A DNA stretch of 64,000 bases from Orientallactaga sibirica (GCA_036365145.1 JAEOAD010000031.1:9830001-9894000), one strand, 5' to 3'. Positions 35,835-46,780 are shown, counted from the stretch's first letter. Notes: generated by a model from the letters alone, not told the origin. Numbers and translations are program-made.

Positions 35835-35985
35835 AGTGCATATAGTGTAGTGGAACAAATGAAAGTTTTACCTGGCTCCAACACTTACTAGGTGTGTGAC
35901 AGACCCTTGAGAATGTCAATCAATCTTTTTTTGCTCAGTTTTTGTTGTTCTGTAAAATGTAAATATAATACCCTTCCTGGAAGTT
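35835..35985 (+). mobile_element. MIR SINE relic
   Basis: ACCTGGCTCCAACACTTACTAGGTGTGTGACAG...TTCTGTAAAATGTAAATATAATACCC tracks the MIR consensus (CACTTACTAGCTGTGTGACC...TCTGTAAAATGGG). Confidence 0.7.
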
Positions 35986-35999
35986 ATACCAATTAGAAA

Positions 36000-36740
36000 T
36001 CATAAGAATAAAACATTAGTTAAAGGCATGTTTATCCTATCAGATTGACAAAAAAATGAAAAGTTCATTTTGCTCAGTGTTTACAAGGGTATGGGGACTC
36101 AACACTGCCGTCCATTGGTAGTAAGAACATAAATCTGCAGATTTCCAAAAAAGGGTAATCTGACAATAACAAATATCCAAAAAAAAATTAATATCTGATC
36201 CAAAAGTCTTCATTCAAAAATTTGTCCTAAGGAGATGAAATGATAAGTTCAATAAGAACAAAACAAGAATACTCACCTACTGATTGTTATTGCATCTAAA
36301 TTAACTATAGCCCATCAATACTGTAAGACTGTCATTTATAAATTGGTGGTATCTTTTGCATTCTTTGCCCTAGAAAGTGTTTCATAATTTATAGATTATA
36401 CCACAGAATACATGATTTATAGAAAGTCCTAACAGGATATATAACTATACCTAAAGGAATAGCTGATAGATTTGAAAATGTCAATTTATGGACAATGGCT
36501 AAAGGATCTTCTACAACTTGCTAACAGTGTTTGTCTGTGGAATTCAGAAAGAATTTCAGCATTGCAAAATTCTAGAAAAACTATAATCAAAATAGAGTAT
36601 AATATAAATGACACCGCTTAGAATTATGCAACACAACAGTCTTGACTTTGAGCTTTCAGATTTCTTCAAACTTTGTGCATATTGAATTTTCTACAGACAG
36701 AATATTTTCCCCTTTGGAAACAATCAAACTGCCTTACTAA
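36000..36740 (+). mobile_element. Ancient L1 3'-end relic
   Basis: CAGATTGACAAAAAAATGAAAAG, TTTACAAGGGTATGGGG, and TTTGTCCTAAGGAGATGAAATGATAAG match the order of old L1M ORF2-3' UTR sequence; poly-A at 36740-36751. Heavily mutated. Confidence 0.5.
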
Positions 36741-36775
36741 AAAAAAAAAAATCATTAATACATGGTTCTAGGCAT

Positions 36776-36897
36776 AAGGCAGATGTGGTGGTTCATGGCT
36801 AAGATCTCAGTACTTAGAGGATGCTAAGACAGGAGGACTGACATAAGTTCAAGATTTGCCGGGGCTACAGAATGAGACCCTGCCTCAAAAAAATCAA
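36776..36897 (+). mobile_element. B1-like SINE, plus arm of an inverted pair
   Basis: GCAGATGTGGTGGTTCATGGCTAAGATCTCAGTACTTAG...GGGGCTACAGAATGAGACCCTGCCTCAAAAAAATC. Diverged B1-type body. Confidence 0.7.
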
Positions 36898-36902
36898 ACT
36901 GC

Positions 36903-37022
36903 TCACCTTTTAAATGTTTTTGGAGGCAGGGTTTCATTCTGTAGCCCCGGCAAGCCTTGAACTTATGGCAGTTCTCCTGCCTTAGCATTTCAAGTGCAGA
37001 GATTATAGCCACGAACCACCAT
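36903..37022 (-). mobile_element. B1-like SINE, minus arm of an inverted pair
   Basis: GGAGGCAGGGTTTCATTCTGTAGCCCCGGCAAGCCTTGAACTTATGGCAG...CACGAACCACC is the reverse of the element at 36776-36897, separated by only a few bases. Confidence 0.75.
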
Positions 37023-37029
37023 AACAATA

Positions 37030-37250
37030 ATTATAAAAGCCACAGGGTGGAAAGGAGTATCCAGAGGCATTGCTTACCCACAATGACTGACTACTGTTTT
37101 CATAACTCATAACCTATAACCCCATGGTGAATACCAGTAACACCACTGAGGAGGGTCCTTAGTGGAAGGGGGCAGGGAGCAGGGCAATGGTACTGACACA
37201 TGATTTGCCCATAACAATTTTCTACTTTAAAAACAAAGATTTTAAAAAAA
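37030..37250 (+). mobile_element. Lineage-specific retroelement 3' end, copy C (fragment)
   Basis: Shares ACCCACAATGACTGAC..., ATAACCTATAACCCCATGGTGAATACCAG, GAGGAGGGTCCTTAGTGGAAGGGGGCAGGGAG and the A-rich end with the 3' part of the repeats at 33290-34412 and 57241-58278. Confidence 0.5.
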
Positions 37251-37287
37251 TCAAAACGCAAAGCACTATGTTACTGTATATCGGGGC

Positions 37288-37335
37288 CTTGTTGTGTAGA
37301 CATCTTGTTGTATAGACATCTTGTTGTGAAGAAAT
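37288..37335 (+). repeat. 16-bp tandem repeat, three copies
   Basis: CTTGTTGTGTAGACAT / CTTGTTGTATAGACAT / CTTGTTGTGAAGAAAT in direct succession. Confidence 0.85.
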
Positions 37336-38860
37336 CTTGGGCTTATATTTTGTTAACAGCAACCATAGTTCTCAGAAACCATTCTTTGTTGACTTCCTCA
37401 GAGACTGTACTTAACAGAGGCGCTGGAGAAAAAAAAGAGGGAGCAACGGAAAGAAGAAAAGGGGCAACTTTTCTGTTTCCCATTCCAATCACCAAGGCCA
37501 GAGCAGCTGAGGCAGATGGACTTGTTAGCAGTGCTTCACTAGCACTCTATCACAGGCACTAGTGCACCAGCTCACAGAGCAGCAGAAAGGAGTGGCCGTT
37601 AGATACAGGCCACTCTGGACTCCTTCACTGTCTAGGATGCCCCCTTGTCTGCTGAATCCTCCATACACCAGCCTTTGGAACTTGTCAGGACCCTTAGGTT
37701 CTGGAAGCTCCATCTCTGTTCATTATTCCCTGCATCCTTATATATAGTAGCTGTCCCTTCAGGCCTCAATCTCTTTTTACTTTAACCTCCCCTGTGCAGA
37801 CCAGCTCCACAGTAACTCTCATCCTTGAAATCTAGTTTCCTGAACTTACCATTTCTACCAATAGAAAGCAATACAAGTTTTTTTCTTTTTTTTTACATTT
37901 TTTTAATGTCCCAATTTTACTGAGTGAGCTCAACTCTTAAAACACATTGGCTATTGAACTTATTATCCACTGTTTTCTTGGGAATTTCACTAAGTAAAAC
38001 TGCCACTTTTTCCCTTTACCGGATGGGCATAGTCATACTTCCTTTAAATCTCCATGACGAAGCTGAAATATGATTAAAAGGCTTAGGAACACTTAACTGG
38101 GAAAAATAAATGATTTAATGAAAGATAACTACGCAAAGAAAATTTAAAGTGGATTATCATCTTAACTGTTCTCATTCTCAAGTAGCCAGTGAAGGAACTG
38201 CCACTTCTGTCCTGTGCTACAAGACACCTGTCATCTTCCCCTTATTACCTCATAGGCATCCTCTGATTAGACTAGGCTCCACTATGTTTAATCATTTGAA
38301 GAATCTCCCATCTTCTTTAAGGGATATTTCTTTTTGAATTTTCCTCTTCTGGATTTCCCTGATCAAAATGATTTACCATAGGAATTACCAATCTAACGAC
38401 TACACATTGTTTCCCCCCAAAGAGAAGTCTTCATGGGCACCAGAACCAAATATTGCAGGCAAATAGCAAGTATGGCCATGGCCAAAGACCCAGCATCACA
38501 AGTCCTATGTTACTTGTATGATCCCAACCATATGGGAAGGTATCCAACATACATCAAGTTGAATTTCTCACCAGCTGTCATATATTGAGTGTTCAGCAGG
38601 TATCTTCCATCCTCACTTGTTCAAACACAAGGAAAACTAATGCATATATTCAAGAGTCTTCTCTGTATTTAAGTGCAATGGGTCTATGAAACCCAAACAT
38701 CTAAGAACTCCTGCTACATGTTACTATATTGAAGAACCTTTAAATGAAATAATAAATAGAGCTGAGGCCAAAATGGGGAGGAAGAAGCCTGACCTAGCCC
38801 AATGGTGAAGTAAGTCCTTTGTGATTCTGAACAGATGGAGAGAAAACATAGTGGAGGAGA
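37336..38860. other. Intronic sequence, nothing recognised
   Basis: No gene or named repeat. Confidence 0.4.
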
Positions 38861-38980
38861 CCCATGACTGTTAATATCCACAGAGAGAAAGAGGGAGAGA
38901 ATGGGTGTGCCTCTAGTCCTCTAGTCATGGCAAACGAATGGTAAGTGGATAAGGAGCCCCATGACTGTTAATATCCACAG
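38861..38980 (-). mobile_element. Short SINE-like insertion flanked by 23-bp direct repeats
   Basis: CCCATGACTGTTAATATCCACAG occurs at 38861-38883 and 38958-38980. The 74 bp between them includes GAGAAAGAGGGAGAGAATGGGTGTGCCTCTAG, matching the reversed tail/body junction of the dipodid SINE, but the tRNA-like head is absent. Confidence 0.7.
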
Positions 38981-39775
38981 GCAATGAGGTGATGTAGTAG
39001 CACAAAGTTGGCAGTAATAAGGACAGACACACTGTCTAGTGGAGAGTGGGCTAGAGTAGGGAGACCATCAAGCCCTAAGCAAAGCTGGGAATTCAAGTTC
39101 CATGAAGGAGCTGAGGGTATACCAGTGCATTTATTCTGGGCCAAGATGTGAGAAAGCTGGAGAAGGCTACACTTTGGCTTATGCCAGGCACCCTAGGTAT
39201 GAGAGTTTGAGTTAGTGAGACTAATTTCAGATTCTCTCTGCTGGGAGAAGGGCACCCAAAGCAGGGAAGAGCTTATATACTAAAGAAGACAAGAGTTTTA
39301 GGGCTGCATGAAATGGGTTAAAAGTTCAGATGTCTTACAAGCTGGTTATATAACCTTGGGTATATTGTGTGAGAGTGTTTATGCACATGTGTGTGAGTGT
39401 GCGCATGTGTGATTAATTTTCTGTCCAATCTCTTGTCCTATTTCTGCCTTGAACTTGCTATGTCATCACATGAGTCATTTTTCTTTCTTGGTCTCAGTTT
39501 CCTTATCATTGAAGGAATAGAACTAAATAAAATGTAAGAACCGTCCCACAATGACTCACTGGGACATTTTAAGATCTCATTTTAACTTCCTTAAGTCTCT
39601 ATAGCAAAGAATTCTATGTTACAAAAGAATTCTAGCCATAGGGTTATAATGATAGCTGTTTAATTGAGATTCAAGACTTGGTGCCTATTTGCTCAGGTTT
39701 CCTTATCTATACATGGCACAGAAGAAGACCTGGATTGGCTGGATAATAGTGAGAATTAAAGAAGACAATATGAGC
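38981..39775. other. Intronic sequence with a MIR fragment
   Basis: 39440-39545 (TCTTGGTCTCAGTTTCCTTATCATTGAAGGAATAGAAC) is a plus-strand MIR core. The rest is unique, with no gene. Confidence 0.5.
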
Positions 39776-39852
39776 AAAAGAAAGAAAGAAAGAAAGAAAG
39801 AAAAGAAAAGAAAAGAAAAGAAAAGAAAAGAAAAGAAAAGAAAAGAAAAGAG
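39776..39852 (+). repeat. (AAAG)n/(AAAAG)n microsatellite
   Basis: About five AAAG units followed by about ten AAAAG units. The Lys/Arg-rich frame over it is an artefact. Confidence 0.95.
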
Positions 39853-40312
39853 ACTAGGCTATTTCTTGGTTGGGCCACAAATAATGCTGACTGATTTTTT
39901 AAAAAATAAAGTCTGTAAGTGTTCTGTAGTAAGGTAAAGTCTTTATACCCCATAGTGAGTAAAAGACTATTGATACTGACTTTATAGGGTCCCAAGATTG
40001 TTAAGATTGTTGAGATATTTTATGTGATTTTAATAGTTTGATTTGTTCCCTCTAGTACATTCAGCTGTTACTTCTTACTGCCTTATTGTGCTTGCTATAC
40101 TAAGTCCCATGCTCATTACTGTTGCTTGTGTTTGTCCCTCAACGGGGGAGGAAGATGATAATGACATTGCTAAGGTTGTATATACTCCCAGAATCAACAT
40201 GGACTTAGTCTCCTGTGAATAAAATGTTAGCCTGTACAATGACTTGATAAATCTTTAAAAGAGGAATCATGCTTACCTTCTTCCTCTCTTTGGCCTTCTC
40301 TCCAAATGTAGT
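39853..40312. other. Intronic sequence, nothing recognised
   Basis: No gene or named repeat. Confidence 0.4.
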
Positions 40313-40325
40313 TCATGTCTATTTT

Positions 40326-40525
40326 TAAAATATTTTATCTATTTATTAATTCATTTATTTATTTATGAGAGAGAGAATGGGTGTGCCATGGCCTCTAGGT
40401 ACTGCAAACAAACTCCAGACACAAGCTCTATCATATGCATTTGGCTTACGTGTGTCTGGGGATCAAACTTGGGTTCTTAAGCTTCTAAGGCAAGTACCTT
40501 AACCACTAAGCAATCTCTCCAGCCC
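40326..40525 (-). mobile_element. Dipodid-type tRNA-derived SINE with target-site duplication
   Basis: Reverse orientation, head GGGCTGGAGAGATTGCTTAGTGG at 40525. A perfect 13-bp repeat TCATGTCTATTTT flanks it (40313-40325 and 40526-40538). Confidence 0.95.
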
Positions 40526-40538
40526 TCATGTCTATTTT

Positions 40539-42840
40539 CTAAGCAACTTGAAAATTATCTGTCTCCTCTGCACTTCTTACTGAAGTCATGCCACCAATAT
40601 CACTTCTGGTCTACTCACAAGTCCTGATTACCCACATTACTCCACTAGAGCTTGGGGACATTCATGAGTCAAATAACCATTGCATGGGATCTCCTGACTT
40701 ACATAGAACTTAGCCTGTTTCAGTAAAAATGACCAGGTCAGCAAGAGGGGAAACTATTTCTTTTGGAACTTACTAGAACCATCCATCTTTATGTTTTATT
40801 TTCTATTCAGACTCCTGTTGCTAAGAGACCCTTGGTTTGGCAAGTCCTACTGTATTTTTCTTGCTAGAAGTTCTTGGCTTTGTCTCCTTGTCCACTGTTA
40901 TTAAAATCTCCCAGCTATCTCAGAGGCCTCATCACCAATGCCACCAAAGAAAACTGTTCTCTTTTACATACGTTTGTGAGCTTGCTCCATGGAGGTCCAT
41001 GTCAAGTTATAGGGGAAAAAGAAGTTTTGCCTAGTTGATTAAGTGCCAAGGTCAGTTTTAAGTTCTCCAATCTTAGGCAAAGATTAGCTCTTTGCTTCTC
41101 AAATAGCACACAAAGCATTTCAGTTACTAAGAATCCTGTCCACAAAAGTATGTTCAGAGAAAATCAGTAAAGTTGAGAATTTCAGAAATAATATCCCATA
41201 AACAATGTTTAGATACACTGCATCAGGCTTGAAGAGGACTTCTTATGAGGAAGTTCAGATGTATACAGGGGGACTTTGATTTTACCTGTGATGTGTTTCA
41301 CAGGAAGATGATGTATAATGGGTGAAGCTCACAGGGACAAGATTAAAATACAACACAACATAAATGTACTACTTATATAGAAGGTCATGTGCATGGCTTG
41401 AAATGAAATACTAATCATAGAAATGATTCAAGTGATGTCAAAAAAGATGTTAGGTTTCTTCTAAGAAGACCTTAGGACCTGGGAGTTTTAGGCACATTTA
41501 TTGTGAGATATCATATATCCAAATCAGCTTCAAGTTCTTTTCTAATGACATGCTATGGTCTGAAGATTTTTCTATCATTAGAAACATGCTATGATTCCAA
41601 TTCTCTTTCAGCCAAACTTGTTTGAATGATCCACATGATCTACAAAGTGCTTCAAATTCCACAATGAAAGATTGTTATATAAATGAAAGGGCAATTTGAG
41701 TCATAATAAATAATAGTAATGATGACGAATGCCATTGTCACTGGGAAGAAGCTGGCTTCCCATTTGGAAGACAAAGCAACCAGCTGTGAGCTGGAAATAA
41801 TGTGTGTCCCGGCCAATAGGCTCTTCAGTGATGGAGACCACATTAACCTTTAAACAAAGACCTGGAGTAAGCCCTGATTCAGAGGAGTGAACATTTGAAA
41901 TGGAATACCAACACTTAATCTTGAGTTTGAGTATTGCCTTAGGTTTCTGAAACCTCTTCCCAAAAAAGGCAACAAAGAGCACACCATCATTCTCTTCCAA
42001 CAGAGTGGAAAAGTAAACTCAGCCCAGGGACCAGCAGGAGGTCCCAGTCAGAGCCGAGACTCCAAGTTTAGTGCTGCTTCCTCCATGTTCTTCTGGACCC
42101 CAGTAAGTTCCACAGAAAGAGATTTGAGAAAAGAGCCAACTTGGATAAGAGAATGTCAAAACAGGGTCAAGTCCTTCAAGATGCCTTCCTTAGCCACTTT
42201 CAATCTATTTAGGCTGAGAAAGCTTGCTAGAAATGCCTTAGCAGCTCAAGGAGAGAGGAGCCAGGGCTGTTTTCCATACCTAGGAGAGCACATGGGAGGA
42301 TGCATGTGAGTTCTATATGACTGGAGAGGACACGGTGTGAGGGTCTTGTCCAGCTCAGAATCCTAGAGGCTCAATTACTGGGAGAGGCTGATAGAGGTTC
42401 CATGGTGAAGGGTCAGCCTTGCAACCCTCACAGGTACTCAACAACCCTCCAGCCACCACTGAGAGGAGCATCTTTGCTCTCCATCCCATGTTCCTCATCA
42501 ATTTCCACCCAATAAACAAGCCTCTGGGAACTGCTAAGCCAGAATGACCTAATGTGTTAAGTGGACATGGGTGCCGTTTCTCCCTGTCTTCCTTTCTTTC
42601 ATCTATTATAATTTTATTTCCTCGGTGCATAGCTTTGATTGGTTTAAATTTAGCATGGCCTGACATATTTCACCTCTGGAATTTACGCTATTGTTCTTAT
42701 TACATTTCATCATCTTTATACTTTTAACCTTTTTCTCTATCTTCTTCACATTGTTTATTAAAGAAAATCAGTCTGCTGGAGCTATTCAACATAAAATTTT
42801 CTTTCTTAAATAAATGGTTTTTCTTATATCATTCTTATTT
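40539..42840. other. Intronic sequence, nothing recognised
   Basis: No coding signal despite open frames up to 103 codons (for example 42355-42666 minus). None carries a domain motif or splice-bounded conservation that I can see. Confidence 0.4.
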
Positions 42841-43024
42841 TTTATATTATATTTTTATTTATTTATTTGAGAGAGATATATAGAAATAGGCAGGTAGAGA
42901 GAATGAGTGTACTAGGGCCTCCAGCCACTGCAAATGAACTTCAGATGAGTGTGCCCTGGGTCCTGAGGAATGACCTTTGGCTTTGCAGGTAAGCACCTTA
43001 ACCACTAAGCCATCTCTCCAGCCC
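42841..43024 (-). mobile_element. Dipodid-type tRNA-derived SINE
   Basis: Reverse orientation, head GGGCTGGAGAGATGGCTTAGTGGTTAAGG at 43024. Flanking TCTTATTT repeats on both sides suggest a short target-site duplication. Confidence 0.9.
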
Positions 43025-44047
43025 TCTTATTTGTTTTAAGTCATTTTATTTCTTATAAGTTTATGCTTTTATTTCTTTATGATTCCTTTTTGTCTCTTTT
43101 ATTTTACCATTTTAATATTGATTTATTTTATTAATTTTCTAAACTTGGATTTTTGCTTCATTGATAATACTATTTTAAAGTGTAAAGGTAGTTTTTTATT
43201 TGTAGCTTTTGAAATAAATCTTTATATTTTTAGTTTGTCTTGTATTTTGCTTTTAAGTAGGATATAATATCCATTCTTACTGTAAAAAAAAAAAAAAAAA
43301 GGTCTGTTACCAAAAGCAGTAATTTGTCTCTGCACAATGTTTGAGACAAGGGTCTTTGAATGTTAGTTCTGCCACTCTGACTCCCTGGGCATGTGACCTT
43401 GGGGACCTCCTCTGGGTGAAGCTCCCAGACTGAGAATACTGAGTTCTCTCACACATCTCAACAAATAAAGGAAACACCTTCCCTCATATATCACAGAGAA
43501 GCACAACAAAGCATGTGCGAGAAGAACTGGAAAGTCTCACCCTTCCCTTTTCCAGCCCAAACACCATTCCACTAAAGTGACACTCTCATTTAAACTATAT
43601 CTAGAATCCAGTAAAATATGATTGAGCATAAACATTTTTCTGCAGCAAAATTAAGATTATAAAAACATTTGTAGTCACCATGACAAAATCACAGATTGAA
43701 TCCTGAATTTCTCATTAGCCCACCATGTGAGTAGAGCAAGTCATTTGATTACCCAGAACTCCATTGTCCTTGCTTTGAAAAGTAGGGTTGGGCTTATTAA
43801 CTAGTCAATTTTGTTATTCACTACCCCTGCTTACAACCTTTTATTCAAAGAAATATCGTAAGATTGACACAAATGTGTTCAGAGAACACTTTGTTAATTT
43901 TACCAAATGACAGACGTTTAAGGGAGTTTCTTTTTGACATAGTACAAGGCCCCTCCAATCATATGCCTTGGATGAGATAGCCATGGGTTCCTATGGTAAC
44001 GTGAATACAGATCTGGGTAGGTCAGCCCAGGTGGGCAACATACTTGC
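43025..44047. other. Intron immediately downstream of the exon (minus-strand sense)
   Basis: AT-rich, with an A17 run at 43284-43300. 43695-43810 (GTGAGTAGAGCAAGTCATTTGATTACCC...) is a probable plus-strand MIR relic. No further exon recognised. Confidence 0.45.
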
Positions 44048-44048
44048 C
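44038..44048 (-). promoter_or_regulatory. AGBL1: 5' splice site, probably a non-canonical GC donor
   Basis: On the minus strand the exon end reads ATCAATG then GCAAGTATGTT. Positions +3 to +6 (AAGT) match the donor consensus, so the simplest reading is a GT-to-GC change at an otherwise strong donor. The competing GT donor four bases on (CAA before GTATGT) is weaker at -1 and +4, but would also preserve the family's next residue, Asn (AA then C/T). Sequence alone cannot decide. Confidence 0.55.
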
Positions 44049-44224
44049 ATTGATGACACCATCTGGGTTGAGCATAGGGATGATCTTGAACACGAAATTT
44101 TCTCTCAAGAGCCTTGCCACGGGGTCACTGCTGACTAGGAATTCCAAGGTACCCTTCATCACCCAGCTGGAATTGCTCTCTCCTGGATGAACTCTGGCTG
44201 TGATCACCTGATATGGACGCCGGC
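44048..44224 (-). CDS. AGBL1: Internal exon of a cytosolic carboxypeptidase, probably AGBL1 (CCP4)
   Basis: The product would be an M14-family zinc carboxypeptidase that trims glutamates from tubulin and other polyglutamylated proteins in the cytosol. The exon reads GC + 58 codons + G on the minus strand with no stop. It begins [16 protein letters not shown], carrying the HPGE zinc-binding motif (His and Glu ligands, about residues 12 and 15), and ends [13 protein letters not shown], the conserved block just before the family's N-H-R-C-S-L segment, which must lie in the next exon. A strong 3' splice site precedes it (TTCCCTTTTCTGCAG at 44225-44239). The end is ambiguous: a GC donor after 44048 (GCAAGTAT) keeps phase 1 at both ends and a length of 177 nt. 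A GT donor after 44044 (GTATGT) would give 181 nt. AGBL1 rather than AGTPBP1 is chosen from remembered wording ([26 protein letters not shown]) and from the isolation of the exon in 64 kb. AGBL4 differs clearly in this block. Flanking exons are outside the window or not recognised. Confidence 0.82.
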
Positions 44225-44239
44225 CTGCAGAAAAGGGAA
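44225..44239 (-). promoter_or_regulatory. AGBL1: 3' splice site (acceptor) of the carboxypeptidase exon
   Basis: Read on the minus strand, a pyrimidine-rich tract TTCCCTTTTCTGCAG ends directly before the first exon base at 44224. A possible branch region (AACTTCCTCATG) lies just upstream. This fixes the exon start and the phase-1 upstream intron. Confidence 0.8.
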
Positions 44240-45715
44240 CATGAGGAAGTTAAACCTAGATATGATTTCTATTTTCATCTCTGAGGGTACAGAATTACAC
44301 CGGATGGGCATGAAGTCCTAAGTAAGCTAATTATTTCTAATACCTATCTGATCTACATTTCTCCATTTTCTATCTGTCTCCATGGTCTACAAGGCTCCAG
44401 AAAGAATGATAGCATTAGAGCTCAAGACCATTGCATCAAAAGTCTAAGCACTTCGTGGTATGAAACAGAAGCCACAAAGCAGATTTGAAATCAATTAATT
44501 CACCAGATTCCATTAGAAAGATGTTGGTTATCAGAAATCTGAGATTGAACCTTATCTTCATCACTTACCAGCTGTGAGATTTTTGGAAAAATGACTATAC
44601 TTCTCAGAAGCAATTTCCTCATCTATAAAATGGGAACAATAATAATGACTTCATATGGTTATTAGAAAATAAAAAAGATGAAAATAGAAAGACTTTTCAG
44701 TATATTTTCTGAGATTCAGACACACTAACTTCCTCCCTATTCAACTATAGTCTTTTTGGGGGGAGGGGGTAATCCCTCTGGCTCCTAGCAGAAATTGAAT
44801 GCAAAGACAAAAATAACAGACTGGGAACTCTATGACAAAAAGACATCGAGATATATTTGTGGAAGAGTAAAATACATGGTAACATATTGAGGTCACAATA
44901 CTTGGTTCACTCTGCAAAAGCAGTAAAGAGAATACCTCTCACAGAGAGTGTACTGACTGAACAGATCTATAAAGGATGCCTCTGTGAAGGAAGGGTAGGC
45001 TCAACTTCCTGCCCTTTTTGATAGAAGAGACATGGAGAATCTTAGTGGTGAGATGAATGTGTGCGATCAAGAGGAAAAGGCGTTTGAAGTGATTACTAAT
45101 GCCTAGTCTCCATACACATGGAGAAAAAAAGAGGAAGAAGGACATCATATCAGAAATTCACAGAATCAACTATAAGCCACATGTCTCCAGTTCCATGACT
45201 TGTTCTGACTCTGTGTGTGTGTGTGTGCCCTCACCCAATTCCTGTTTGCTCCTAAACTTACTCTAACAACAATTTCTTGCTGCTAAATGTAAGTATAAAC
45301 ACACAATACCTAAGTTAACAATCATTTCTTTCCACATAGTTCAGATCACATTAAATTTGTCTTTTCTGTTCTGCCATTATAGTTCTTTTGAAGAAACAAA
45401 GTGTGCTTCACCTTGCATACAAAGAAAGATGAACTGAGTAACTCTTGAAGACAGACCTCAAGAACAGGCAATAATGGAAGATAGAAATGAACCTTTATAT
45501 TACTAAATTATTTTAATATTACCACCAATTAAGAACAAAATATATTCACTCTGTCTCTTTCATATTTCTGCCAAGAGTCATTGATCCAATCAGGTCTAGA
45601 CTTAAAGGGCATAGATCAAGGGACTTTTATTGACTACAGTGAAAGGAGTTTGCTTCCACTTCTTGTAGGTCATCTATACATTAGAGATAATATTCAGTGA
45701 TACTTTTCCTTAAGC
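44225..45715. other. Intron immediately upstream of the exon (minus-strand sense)
   Basis: Contains a plus-strand MIR at about 44530-44700 (CATCACTTACCAGCTGTGAGATTTTTGG...CTCATCTATAAAATGGGAAC). The rest is unique. No other carboxypeptidase exon was recognised. Confidence 0.5.
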
Positions 45716-45920
45716 AAGTGTCTTGAACCTATTCCAGGAACTGCAGCAGGTACTGGACAGTAAATGTCAAACATATTACAGTCCTTATTCTTTAAGAGTC
45801 CATATCATTTGTCAGTTGTGACACATATGTAAGCAATAATGACAAGGGAGCTAATGGAGGTATATACAGAGCACCAGTAATAGATCTGGGAAGTGAAGGA
45901 CATTTCCAGAGGTATGATGG
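45716..45920 (+). mobile_element. L2 LINE relic
   Basis: GGTACTGGACAGTAAATGTCAAACATATTACAGTCCTTATTCTTTAAGAGTCC followed by GACAAGGGAGC...GGGAAGTGAAGGACATTTCC follows L2 3' sequence. Weak and ancient. Confidence 0.45.
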
Positions 45921-46130
45921 TGTTTGGACTGGGTCTTTCTTATAGTATATGTACTGTCTTATCAGACAGAGTATGTGAAAAGATCTCCTAAGCAGAGAAA
46001 ATGATGCATGCAGAAAATACACAACAGAAAATTGATGCATTAAAACCTAAAGAGAATCTATGGTGGGTACAAGAAAGTGCTAGAGGTAGTGGAGAATGGT
46101 TTTATGAAAGCAAGCTGAACTAATATTTCT

Positions 46131-46132
<2 letters not shown>

Positions 46133-46211
<79 letters not shown>

Positions 46212-46249
46212 TACATACGTACATACATACATACATACATGCATACATA
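46133..46249 (+). repeat. (AT)n followed by (ATAC)n microsatellite
   Basis: About 77 bp of uninterrupted AT alternation (46133-46209), then ATACATACGTACATAC repeats to 46249. Confidence 0.97.
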
Positions 46250-46639
46250 TTTGGTGGAGGGTGGAGATTGGAATTTTCCAATAGGTCAGATGTTCTCAAA
46301 ATTGGAGTCAGAACATCCTTGAGATGCTAGATGCTACTGGTAATGGAGTTTATTGTAGACTTATCAGTGACCAATGAAAATGAAAACGTTTCTTAAGATA
46401 TTTTACGTGGCACAAACTGCTGATTACCAATCCATCCAATTACCTTCTAATTGCCAAAGTCTTGATTTGAAAAATTGTCCAGAATGAAATAAACATCTTC
46501 ACAGACCCTCTTACAAGCAGGCGTGGCTATGCAACATAATTGTGGCCAATGATATATAAATGCTAGCAGGGGCTAATTAAAGGGAACAGTTTCACCTACC
46601 AAATGCCAACTTAAAAGAAATCAGTTCATTTGACACAGT

Positions 46640-46780
46640 GGCTGAAGGGGCATGATGCCCCAGGACCATTGAAGCCAGATCTCTGTGTGTGTGTCTTTTT
46701 CTCTGTGTGTCTTTTTTTCTCTCTGGGTCTCTCTCTATCTACCATATCTCTCTATCTCTTAAATAAATAAATAATTTTTT
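46640..46780 (+). mobile_element. Degenerate dipodid-type SINE
   Basis: CAGGACCATTGAAGCCAGATCTCTG, a TGTG/TCTC-rich tail and CTTAAATAAATAAATAATTTTT resemble the 3' half of the common SINE; the head is not clear. Confidence 0.5.

Noticed and set aside
9751..40525. Functional tRNA genes at the SINE heads
   Set aside because: The A- and B-box-like sequences belong to SINE bodies with tails and target duplications; no cloverleaf with a proper anticodon arm and acceptor stem.
42355..42666. 103-codon minus frame on the gene's sense strand
   Set aside because: No carboxypeptidase motif and no convincing splice-site pair; length is within chance expectation.
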